Positions 25,009-33,209 of a stretch of DNA of 64,000 bases are shown here, one piece after another. The stretch spans positions 1,302,001 to 1,366,000 of the forward strand of contig JADKKB010000007.1 in NCBI GenBank assembly GCA_016720705.1. Direction: 5' to 3'. The notes beneath the pieces were generated by a model. That model had not been told where the DNA came from and did not search any database. It saw nothing but the letters and a program-made list of their open reading frames with translations. Origin of the DNA: Chloracidobacterium sp. Lineage in GTDB: Bacteria; Acidobacteriota; Blastocatellia; Pyrinomonadales; Pyrinomonadaceae. Each line of letters opens with the position of its first letter. The stretch's first letter is position 1. The translations under genes were made by a program, and so were the position numbers.

Positions 25009-26085
25009 TTACGGCTTCTTTTCCAAATGATCGGATTCGACACCTTTGGCAGTCGCCGATTCCCGAACTACCTTCAGAATGTATGGGACTATCTTTTCTA
25101 CATTTTCTTTGTTCGTCACCAGGCCCATATGATCAGCGGTATCGATCTGGACATACTCGCTTCTGGTGGATAGAGCAGCGATCTGTTTGTGCAAATTTGC
25201 AAAATTTTCTCTCAATTGCTCCGCTGACATCCCTTCCGGTAAATAAGCGGGCGTGGTCTCTTTCGTTGCAGAGATAACGACGATGGGTCTGTCGCCTAAA
25301 GTCTTATTCTTTGCCGCCTGCTCCGCCGCCTTGTCGAAGTCATTCGCTTCGAGGACCGTTGTATTCAGAATCGAGGTTTTCTTTGACAAATAAATGGTCT
25401 GGTCACGAATGTCTTGCGGGAGCTCTTCGAGGCTCGCCGAACTCACAAGCGGATTGTAAACTTCTAAAACGCCAAGCCCTTTAAGTACCTTGACGAGCGT
25501 TACTATCCATCCGACCGTTGACATCAACTCGTCTTTCTTTTCCTTAGTTAATCCGAGTTTCTCATTCTGTTCGGGATGGCTGGGATCCAGAAACACTAGG
25601 CCCGCAACTTCGCTCGGGTATCGCTCGACATAGTCACGCATATACAGTCCGGCGATCGAGTGTCCCGCGAAAACGAAAGGACGCTTTACTTCCGCTTTGT
25701 CTAAGAGCGTGTGCAGCGCCGTATTCACGGTCTTTGCGTCTCGCGGAAGTCCGCTTTCCTCACTCCATCCGAGGCCTGCACGATCGTAAATACAGATCCT
25801 GGTGGTCTCAGAAACGCCATTTTGTATCCAGTAGGACAACGGCGTCGAAACGCCGGCACCGGCTTCGAAAACCACGGTTGGCAAGTTTTCATCGCTTTTC
25901 CCTTGAGGGGAAACGCATTTTATGTGTAGTCGATATCCGCCGACATCGACCATTTCACCCGGCGGCGGAACGACCGGAGCGATCAACCGTAAGACCTGGC
26001 CCACGATCAGCGGTATGCCGATCAAGACTGCCAGGGCGATGCCTGTAATTTTCAGTAGTTTCCTAAATTTTGGTAGCCTAAACAC
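25009..26085 (-). CDS. Membrane-anchored alpha/beta hydrolase
   Basis: This protein has about 358 residues with an N-terminal anchor helix (ITGIALAVLIGIPLIVGQVL), then an alpha/beta-hydrolase fold: PTVVFEAGAG (oxyanion), ICIYDRAGLGWS, the nucleophile elbow FAGHSIAGLYMR, VFLDPSHPEQN and a C-terminal His near DTADHMGLV. The longest frame starts at a GTG at 26151, but GGAG at 26091-26094 favours a GTG at 26085. Substrate is unknown; esters or peptides are possible. It sits in the peptidase array 46 bases upstream of the next gene. Confidence 0.8.
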   Translation of the reverse strand: MFRLPKFRKLLKITGIALAVLIGIPLIVGQVLRLIAPVVPPPGEMVDVGGYRLHIKCVSPQGKSDENLPTVVFEAGAGVSTPLSYWIQNGVSETTRICIYDRAGLGWSEESGLPRDAKTVNTALHTLLDKAEVKRPFVFAGHSIAGLYMRDYVERYPSEVAGLVFLDPSHPEQNEKLGLTKEKKDELMSTVGWIVTLVKVLKGLGVLEVYNPLVSSASLEELPQDIRDQTIYLSKKTSILNTTVLEANDFDKAAEQAAKNKTLGDRPIVVISATKETTPAYLPEGMSAEQLRENFANLHKQIAALSTRSEYVQIDTADHMGLVTNKENVEKIVPYILKVVRESATAKGVESDHLEKKP

Positions 26086-26160
26086 CACGTCTCCTACAAT
26101 CAACAAATGACCGAAGCTTCCGATCCCGCCATCAGTTAGAGCGGATTTCACGAGAGCGTC

Positions 26161-27675
26161 TTATTTTTTATCCGGTACCCGCGTAAAGTTACCCATCGCT
26201 CCCATATCAACCGAAGCGACCTTGCCGCGTGCGTTTAGGCTGAATTGCATAAAGCCGTTGCCCTCGACACGGTCTCGCCACTTAACCTGAAAGGTATCGT
26301 AGTTCCAGTGTTCGAGTTCGCCGTTAAAATATGGCCCGAATTCTGCAGTTAGCTTGCCGCCATCCAGTTTGATCTCGACGTCGCCATACATTTCACTGTT
26401 ATATTTACCGGCATATTCCTTCAGATCAAGTGACGGTTTTGTGCCGGTCACTCTCGATGCCAAAGCCTTTTCCTGGGCGGCGGCACCCTGCTTTTCAAGC
26501 GCCTGAATTTTGGGAAGTGCCTCAGCCTGCCAATCGCGTGTGGGCTGACCCATATATGAGTCGAAGATACGATAGGTCAGAAATTGTGGAAGCAGCGTTC
26601 CGCCGACGTTCGTAAGTATCACAATTCCGACATTTGCCTCAGGTATCATCGCTACTTCGGCCCTCATACCGTCAATCGCGCCGCCGTGCTCGACCAATTT
26701 CTTACCGCGAAAATCGCTCAGAAACCAGCCCATGCCATAACTCATAAAGTGGGCGTCGGGGTAAAATATCGTGTAGGGTCCTTCCCTACGAATGACCGTT
26801 TGCGGTGTGTGTGTCTCGTCGAGAGTGGCGGCGCTGACGAGCTGTTTGCCATCAAATTTGCCATTCCCGAGCTGCATCCGCAGCCATTGAGCCATATCCA
26901 CAACATTTGAGTTTATCGAGCCAGCGGGACCGATATTGTCGATCAGCCGCCATGCGACCGGCTGTAATTTGCCGTCCACCTTCTGATGCGGCGTCGAAAC
27001 GTCATTTGATTTGGAAAGCGTCCTGATCGTCGTATTGGTGTCTTTCATTCCGAGCGGCGTAAAAATGCGTTCGGTCAGAAAGTCGTCCCAGGATTTGCCG
27101 GTTATGGATGGAATGATCTGTCCGGCAGCGAGAAACATAACATTTTGATACCCAAATCTTGACCGCATGCTCGACGAGGGCTCTAGAAATCTTATACGCC
27201 GTAACACCTCATCTCGATTGTGCTCAGTGGCGTACCATAGCTGATCGCCGCGTTCGAGCCCGATCCGATGCGTCAACAGATCGCGAACTGTCATTTCGCG
27301 CGTTACATACGGATCAAAGAGTTGAAAACTCGGTAAATATTGGCTTACACGATCGTCCCATTTGAGCTTTTTATCATCGACGAGCATACCGATCGACGTT
27401 GCCGTGAACGCCTTTGACGACGAACCAATAGCAAAGATCGTATGTTCGTCAACCGGCGCGGTTTTGCCCATTTCGCGAAGCCCGTAGCCTTTGGCATAGA
27501 CGACCTTGTCGTCCTTAACGATGGCGATCGCCATACCGGGGACATCCCATTCCTTCATTGCCTTGTTGACGTAATCGTCAAACCCTTGAAACGGAGCCTG
27601 AGCGTGGCTGCTCTGCAGTCCCGCCGCCATAACAACCAATAGAATTGCCAAATTAATGATGGAACGTAATTTCAT
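26161..27675 (-). CDS. Secreted serine hydrolase (beta-lactamase/PBP fold)
   Basis: This 504-residue protein has a signal peptide (INLAILLVVMAAGLQSSHA). It shows FAIGSSSKAFT (SxxK), SRFGYQNVMFLAAG (YxN variant, YQN) and VEHGGAIDG (HxG). The tail (LDLKEYAGKYNSEMYGDVEIKL) is a beta-rich DUF3471-like domain seen in this family. Function is by analogy with D-amino-acid or D,D-peptidases. A frame opens at 27705, but the ATG at 27675 has AAGGA about eight bases upstream. Nine bases separate it from the hydrolase coordinate at 26151; the more probable start there leaves a longer gap. Confidence 0.87.
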   Translation of the reverse strand: MKLRSIINLAILLVVMAAGLQSSHAQAPFQGFDDYVNKAMKEWDVPGMAIAIVKDDKVVYAKGYGLREMGKTAPVDEHTIFAIGSSSKAFTATSIGMLVDDKKLKWDDRVSQYLPSFQLFDPYVTREMTVRDLLTHRIGLERGDQLWYATEHNRDEVLRRIRFLEPSSSMRSRFGYQNVMFLAAGQIIPSITGKSWDDFLTERIFTPLGMKDTNTTIRTLSKSNDVSTPHQKVDGKLQPVAWRLIDNIGPAGSINSNVVDMAQWLRMQLGNGKFDGKQLVSAATLDETHTPQTVIRREGPYTIFYPDAHFMSYGMGWFLSDFRGKKLVEHGGAIDGMRAEVAMIPEANVGIVILTNVGGTLLPQFLTYRIFDSYMGQPTRDWQAEALPKIQALEKQGAAAQEKALASRVTGTKPSLDLKEYAGKYNSEMYGDVEIKLDGGKLTAEFGPYFNGELEHWNYDTFQVKWRDRVEGNGFMQFSLNARGKVASVDMGAMGNFTRVPDKK

Positions 27676-27742
27676 ATTTTTCCTTTTTGTCGACGTGAAA
27701 TTCACGGGATTAAATTATTACAAATAAGGACTTTAACAAGCG

Positions 27743-28930
27743 TCAAACCGTCCAGATCTCTTTCAAAACACGTGCAAAATTGCCACCGAGTATTCCTTGA
27801 ATATCCGAATCGGTGTATTTGCGGCGGATCAGGCCCTCAGTAAGGTCAAACATCCGTTTTGGGTGATTCAGGCCCTCGACATCGATCTTTTCTCGGAATC
27901 CGTAACTGCCCTTGTAACCGGCACGCAATTGCTTATTGGATTCCGGCGGCATTGCGTCGTAACCGTAAAGATCTATGTCGCTGCCGACACCGAGATGCTC
28001 CGGGCCAATTAGATCACGGACGTGGTCGTAGTGATCTAGAACGTGTTCGATGGTGGTTGGCTCATCCGCTTTCACGAACATTCGCACGCCTGTAATTCCC
28101 ATTACGCTACCATTCAAACCCACTCTCTTAATTGCTTCGTCCGACTTATCTCGTGGATGTCCACCTGCGAGTACGCGACAATTTGAGTGAGTGATCAAAA
28201 CCGGTTTCTTGGAAAGTTCGAAAGCGTCGAGCGTCGTACGGTCGCCGCAATGGGAAACGTCCACAGCCATTCCGACCTTGTTCATTCGTGCGATGATCGC
28301 TGCGCCAAAATCCGATATGCCTGAGTCGTTTCTTTCGGTTGAACCGGTGCCGATGAAGTTTCGGGAATTGTAAGTTAGTTGTGAGACTCGCTGGCCGAGA
28401 TTTCGAAAGAAATCAACGTCGTTCGGGTTGCGAAACTGATCGGAATTTTGAAGACCCAGAATGACGCCTAGCTTGTTCGATTTCTTTACGCGGGCAAAAT
28501 CATCCGGGCTGTCGATCCGCATAAAATGTTCGTCGTGGCTGGCGATGAAACCATTCCAAAATGCAAAAAACTCAAGGACGTTTTGGTATGAGGTCATTCC
28601 TCCCATACCGAGCGCGGGGTGGATGACGTTGATTCCAGAGTCCTTCCACGGTTGCAGATCGGCAGCCGTAAATGTTTCCGGATCCTTGAACCATTTGTCC
28701 TGTTTTGCAAAATCGAGCGTCATTACGCACAGCATATCGATGACCGTAGATTCTTTGACAAGCCCGATCGCGCGAGCCGAATATTCGGTTGGCGAATTTG
28801 CAAATAACCGAAACCGGCCAAAATTGAGCATCGGTGCAGCAACTAAGCCCGCTCCGGCCACGGCCATACTTTTCAGCAGGCCGCGCCGCGATATGAGATC
28901 ACATTTCTTTTTGTTCTTCTTGCTATCCAT
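27743..28930 (-). CDS. Tat-exported membrane (renal-type) dipeptidase, M19 family
   Basis: This 395-residue protein opens with a twin-arginine signal (ISRRGLLKSMAVAGAGLVAAP). The M19 fold shows the metal region, with VIDMLCVMTLD where the family usually has HxD, then DVSHCGDRTTLDA, KPVLITHSNCRVLAG, and GVGSDIDLYG. The replacement of the first HxD is noted as odd. Members hydrolyse dipeptides, often with a D-residue at the C-terminus, using zinc. The frame extends to 29137, but ATG 28930 puts the Tat signal at the N-terminus and starts 10 bases after the upstream stop. Confidence 0.87.
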   Translation of the reverse strand: MDSKKNKKKCDLISRRGLLKSMAVAGAGLVAAPMLNFGRFRLFANSPTEYSARAIGLVKESTVIDMLCVMTLDFAKQDKWFKDPETFTAADLQPWKDSGINVIHPALGMGGMTSYQNVLEFFAFWNGFIASHDEHFMRIDSPDDFARVKKSNKLGVILGLQNSDQFRNPNDVDFFRNLGQRVSQLTYNSRNFIGTGSTERNDSGISDFGAAIIARMNKVGMAVDVSHCGDRTTLDAFELSKKPVLITHSNCRVLAGGHPRDKSDEAIKRVGLNGSVMGITGVRMFVKADEPTTIEHVLDHYDHVRDLIGPEHLGVGSDIDLYGYDAMPPESNKQLRAGYKGSYGFREKIDVEGLNHPKRMFDLTEGLIRRKYTDSDIQGILGGNFARVLKEIWTV

Positions 28931-28940
28931 ATTATTGGTT

Positions 28941-31367
28941 TCAGTTTGAGCCGATCTTCTCAAATACCTGGTTTCCGATCCGATAACGCGTCCAATCTTT
29001 GTAGTCAAAATGCCACCATTCGGCTTCGTAAACGGTAAACCCAACAGACTCCATTGCGTCTCGCAGCAATTTCCGATGCCAACGCTGTAGCGATGTGCCG
29101 CCGGGATAATCAGGGTATGACCGGTCGGATGTTTCATCGTAAGTGCCGACCATTTCGATCGGTTTGCCGCTATTCAGGTCATACAACGAAATATCGACCG
29201 CCATTCCGCGATTGTGCCGCGACCCCTGAGATGGGTCGGCGACGAAGATCTTTTTGTCGTCGGGCGTTGCATCCCAAAAGACCTTGGTCACATACCACGG
29301 CCGATATGCGTCGTGGATCAACAGACCGTAGCCAAGTTTTTTGAGTTTTTCGTTAGCTCTAACAACGGCCTCGGCCGCCGGACGCTGCATAAACGCTTTC
29401 GCCTGCGAATAAAAAACGCTGCCGAGAAAATTGTTGGTCCCGGCATAGCGGACATCGAGCTTTACCGTCCGATCAAGCTTGGCGACCTCGACCAGATCCG
29501 ATGTGTAAAAATCCCCAGTTTCCTGTGGCGGCGTCGCGGCAAGAGCTTCTTTTAGCAGTTCGGGAACCGGCCTGAGTGGTTTGATATGAAGCTGGCCGAC
29601 ACCGTCCGGCCCGACATCACGGTGTTTGAATACCACATTTGCCGCATTTACCTGCGTTGCTTTTCCATTTGTGTCGCGGGTGAATACGAGCAGTTCACCA
29701 TCGTAGAGGCCATGATCTGGAAACTTGAAGACGTTTTCGGAAACTTGCTCAAGCGGGTCATACTCGAACCATTCGATCAAAGCCCAGAGCTTGCCGTCTT
29801 TTTCGAGGATATAAAGAACGTCGTGGTCCCAGCCGTATTCACCGATCAGTCCCTTTAGCTTTGTGTCAGTAGGTGGTGGTTTGGGGGCGGCAACTCGTTT
29901 GTAGGCCTCGTTATTGACGACGATCGAGTCGCCATCGGGCGATATCCTTGGTCCAAACGCCAGCTTACCGTCAACCATCAGATCATTGCCGCTTGACCTA
30001 AGCACAGCCGGAGATCCGCCCTCTGTGCTTAGGATCGAAAGCTGATTCCTTGAGCTATCGGTCAGGTCAAAGCCCTTTGGACCATTCATATAGCGGCCAG
30101 CGAGCAGCTTTGCCCGGTCGGGCGCTACCGGCGATGTTTTCGCGGGCTCGGGAATCGACTTGCCGTCTCGCACGGCGAGCATGGCTTTCAGCGCAAGATC
30201 GGCGATGTGGGCCGTCACGGCATTTGCGGCGTCCTTTGTGGTCACTACGACGACACCGAGTTTGTCGTCGGGCAAAGCGCTTAATTGGGTTGCAAAACCA
30301 TAGATCGCCCCGCCGTGGCCTATCTTTCGATGGCCATCCATTTCCGAGATGCCAAAGCCGATCCCAAATCCCGTTTTCGCTCCCGGCTTGGCATATTGCG
30401 GCTTCCACATCTCGTCAAGTGTCGACTGCGTCAGCAGCTGCCCCTTTGAGCCACGGCCGCCGGCAAAAAGGACGCTCATAAAACGGCCCATATCCTTGAC
30501 TGTCGTGTACATAGAACCCGCAGGACTTATTCCCAGCTCGAACGTCGGGGCCGGAAACGTGCGTCCGTCGATGGTCCACATATAAGCCTTTGCCAGGCTT
30601 TTCGTGATCTCCGGCGTGGGCTCGAAACTGCTGTGGTCGAGGCCCATCGGATCGAGCACCGATCGTTTGAGATATTTTGCAAACGGCTCTCCCTGCGTTT
30701 TCTCGAGAACATAACCGACCGTCGCGACACCTGCGTTCGAGTACTTGACGTGAGTCTCGGGAGCGTAAACGAGCTTTGTATCGTTGAGGCTCGCGATCGT
30801 TTTCGCCAGCGTCGGTCCAGTCGGATCGAAATAATTGCCGACCGGCGGCTCGCGAACGAGGCCCGATCGGTGCGACATAAGCTGACGGAGGGTTATTGGC
30901 TTATCAAAATTATTTTTCGGATGAAAGGTCGGAAGATATCGAGTAACCGGTGCGTTAATATCGAGTTTGCCTTGCTCGACAAGCTGCATAACCGCAATGT
31001 CTGTAAAGAGCTTTGAGACCGAACCGACGCGGTAAACGGTCTCGGCCGTTGCCGGGGTTTTGGCCGTGGGGTCGGCAAAACCAAACCCGTTGGCCCACAC
31101 GATCTGCTGATCGTCCACCAAAGCGATCGAGACCGCCGGCAGGTCCTTTTCGGCCATTTCGCGAGCGATGAACTTTTCGAGCATTTCCGCTACTACCGTA
31201 AAATCACGACGCGGTGCGACGTTCTGAGTAGTTATTTCAGCAGGCCGGGGATTGCTCGCAGATATGGAACGGCCGGGCAGGGAGGTCAGCCCGAAAAACG
31301 CCGCAACCGTGATCGCTACAAGTATCGGCCAGTCCACTCTGTTTCTTCGTATTGTCATATCTTTCAT
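28941..31367 (-). CDS. Serine hydrolase fused to a VanX-like D-Ala-D-Ala dipeptidase
   Basis: This 808-residue secreted protein joins two enzymes. The first half is a beta-lactamase/PBP-like domain with YRVGSVSKLFT, VKYSNAGVATVGY and IGHGGAIYG. A middle beta-rich tail leads to a C-terminal M15D domain (about the last 190 residues) with VKLDVRYAGTNNFLG, YRPWYVTKVFWD, the zinc motif GSRHNRGMAVDIS and EWWHFDY, which match VanX. VanX cuts free D-Ala-D-Ala, a product expected from the first domain. Start is ATG 31367, seven bases after the GNAT stop; the frame extends to 31433 but would overlap that gene. Confidence 0.88.
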   Translation of the reverse strand: MKDMTIRRNRVDWPILVAITVAAFFGLTSLPGRSISASNPRPAEITTQNVAPRRDFTVVAEMLEKFIAREMAEKDLPAVSIALVDDQQIVWANGFGFADPTAKTPATAETVYRVGSVSKLFTDIAVMQLVEQGKLDINAPVTRYLPTFHPKNNFDKPITLRQLMSHRSGLVREPPVGNYFDPTGPTLAKTIASLNDTKLVYAPETHVKYSNAGVATVGYVLEKTQGEPFAKYLKRSVLDPMGLDHSSFEPTPEITKSLAKAYMWTIDGRTFPAPTFELGISPAGSMYTTVKDMGRFMSVLFAGGRGSKGQLLTQSTLDEMWKPQYAKPGAKTGFGIGFGISEMDGHRKIGHGGAIYGFATQLSALPDDKLGVVVVTTKDAANAVTAHIADLALKAMLAVRDGKSIPEPAKTSPVAPDRAKLLAGRYMNGPKGFDLTDSSRNQLSILSTEGGSPAVLRSSGNDLMVDGKLAFGPRISPDGDSIVVNNEAYKRVAAPKPPPTDTKLKGLIGEYGWDHDVLYILEKDGKLWALIEWFEYDPLEQVSENVFKFPDHGLYDGELLVFTRDTNGKATQVNAANVVFKHRDVGPDGVGQLHIKPLRPVPELLKEALAATPPQETGDFYTSDLVEVAKLDRTVKLDVRYAGTNNFLGSVFYSQAKAFMQRPAAEAVVRANEKLKKLGYGLLIHDAYRPWYVTKVFWDATPDDKKIFVADPSQGSRHNRGMAVDISLYDLNSGKPIEMVGTYDETSDRSYPDYPGGTSLQRWHRKLLRDAMESVGFTVYEAEWWHFDYKDWTRYRIGNQVFEKIGSN

Positions 31368-31374
31368 TAGCACG

Positions 31375-32211
31375 TCACGCCGCCAGATCTTCCATCGTTT
31401 GGGTGCGGCTAAGAACATACTTTCCGGTTTCATTGCCGCGAACGAAGTCGACGATCACAAATCCCGCGTCAATTGCTTTGGTAAAGGCCATCCGCGTCGC
31501 ATCGCGCCAATCCGCCGCCAATTCGAGGCTCTGCTGTTCAATTTCCTTGATCCGTCCGGGTATCTCGATGAATGCCACGTCACCAATATTCGCGTCGTTT
31601 AAGTCGCGATACCCTGGTATGCTATTTTCGGTTACCTCAAGCAGCGATTCACCTTTCCCGTAATCCCTCGTCAAAACTTTCGAGTAAAGCTTTTCGGTGA
31701 CGCGGCGGCTATTGACCGGCCAGGTTACCCATAAACGGTCCGTACCGTTGCGATGAAGAAAACTGGCGGCGTCCGCACCGTAAAAATCGACCAAGTATTG
31801 GTTCGACACAACGCCAAGCCGGTTAAAATTTAAGTAGGCATTCAAGCTTTGCAGCGGGTCGAATGTCCAGGTCATCAAGCCAATACCCTGGGCTATGATG
31901 AAATCCCGTTGAGCAAGTTTGAGACGGTATCCAACGCTGTGACTTCGATATTCAGGCTTTACCGCAAGCATATGCGAGTGATGTGTCGCCCTTTCGTGCT
32001 CAAATCCGGGAAAGCCGTATGCAAATCCGATCAAAGTCTTATCGACAAATGCTCCAATCAGCGCGCCTCCGGCTGCTTTTGCGGCGACGAACTGCGTAAG
32101 CGGCACAACATCGAGATCCGGCAGACCCCACACTTCCTTTTGGAGTTCTTCGACTGCCCGCATTTCGGCCTGTCCGTCAATGTCCCGGATGACGATTTCA
32201 ACTGCGGTCAT
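31375..32211 (-). CDS. GNAT-superfamily acyltransferase (COG3375-like)
   Basis: This 278-residue cytoplasmic protein has a GNAT fold in its N-terminal half: LQKEVWGLPDLDVVP, GALIGAFVDKTLIGFAYGFPG, HSHMLAVKPEYRSHSVGYRLKLAQR (CoA loop) and WTFDPLQSLNAYLNFNRLGVV. The layout resembles the COG3375 family. Known partners of this family act with N-succinylamino-acid racemase, acylating D-amino acids with succinyl-CoA. Here it sits between the D-aminopeptidase and VanX fusion genes, with a four-base overlap with the former (ATG 32211). Acyl donor and substrate are inferred. Confidence 0.8.
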   Translation of the reverse strand: MTAVEIVIRDIDGQAEMRAVEELQKEVWGLPDLDVVPLTQFVAAKAAGGALIGAFVDKTLIGFAYGFPGFEHERATHHSHMLAVKPEYRSHSVGYRLKLAQRDFIIAQGIGLMTWTFDPLQSLNAYLNFNRLGVVSNQYLVDFYGADAASFLHRNGTDRLWVTWPVNSRRVTEKLYSKVLTRDYGKGESLLEVTENSIPGYRDLNDANIGDVAFIEIPGRIKEIEQQSLELAADWRDATRMAFTKAIDAGFVIVDFVRGNETGKYVLSRTQTMEDLAA

Positions 32212-33113
32212 GGTTCTAAACTTTGGTCGTAATTTGTAATAAATGCTATAAATTTCGTTGCTTCGACCATATCTTTGCCGATGAATCTTATGCTGTGTGA
32301 ATCTATCCGTTTGACGGTGGTTAAATAGCTGAGGATCTCGGCCGGTCGATAATTCTTGAAACGCACATCCAACTGGACCGGTGTCTTGACCTTGTACGGC
32401 TTAAAGCTCTTAATACGGCCCATCGCCGTTTTCACTTTCTCGCGGATAAGGTCGTAGGCCGCTTCGGGCATCATTGTTTTTGCTGAGTGAAAACCATAAT
32501 TCCACTTAACAACAGCTCCCTCGATATCGCCGACCGCGGACGTTACCTCTTTGACCGCAGCGTCGTCGCCGGAGACCATGATCACCGGCACGTTAAAGTG
32601 GCCGGCAACCGCCGCGTTAAAGCTTCCTTCAGAAACTGAGACATCATTTACCCGCACGTCTGCCAGCCGTGCGCTGGAGAATGTGTGGGCACGCACCCCT
32701 TCGATATTCATAGTGCTTGCGTGATAGCCAATAAAGATGACCCCGTCGAAAGTTTCGTCAAGCCCCTCCATCATCTCGAGCGGACGCGGAAACCCTCGGA
32801 CTAGCAGAACATTTTTCGGCAGTTTTTCGATCAGCAGATTTTCCGCGTTACCGTGCGAATCGCTTATCACGACCTCGGTCGCGCCGCCGGCAAATGCGGC
32901 TTCGATAGCGGCGTTCGTCTCCTGCGTCATAAACTCGCGAAACCGTTGGTACTCAAAGCCCGTTGGTCCCAACTGGTCGGCGGTGACCACCCCAACCACG
33001 CCCTCCATATCAACTGAGATGTAAATTTTCATTTTCTTTACCTGCGCTTCGGCCGCGGGGCTAATCGCTAAAAGCAGAAGAATTGTGCAAATCAGACTCA
33101 ACATTGATCTCAT
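32208..33113 (-). CDS. Exported D-aminopeptidase, M55 (DppA) family
   Basis: This 301-residue protein has a signal peptide (MLSLICTILLLLAISPAAEA) and a DppA domain from residue 29: the metal motif ISVDMEGVVG (S33-D35-E37), VVISDSHGNAENL and IFIGYHASTMN. M55 peptidases are zinc enzymes that remove D-Ala from the N-terminus of D-peptides; Bacillus DppA lacks an export signal, so export here is unusual. The frame opens at 33170, but ATG 33113 has GGGAG eight bases upstream. It overlaps the GNAT gene by four bases. Confidence 0.9.
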   Translation of the reverse strand: MRSMLSLICTILLLLAISPAAEAQVKKMKIYISVDMEGVVGVVTADQLGPTGFEYQRFREFMTQETNAAIEAAFAGGATEVVISDSHGNAENLLIEKLPKNVLLVRGFPRPLEMMEGLDETFDGVIFIGYHASTMNIEGVRAHTFSSARLADVRVNDVSVSEGSFNAAVAGHFNVPVIMVSGDDAAVKEVTSAVGDIEGAVVKWNYGFHSAKTMMPEAAYDLIREKVKTAMGRIKSFKPYKVKTPVQLDVRFKNYRPAEILSYLTTVKRIDSHSIRFIGKDMVEATKFIAFITNYDQSLEP

Positions 33114-33209
33114 AACCGTTACTCCCATTCGATTTCGGACAATGCTGGAACCCTTCCCGTTATTCCTCACAACTAAATGAATTCAATAAAACATTTCTAC
33201 TTGAGCGGT

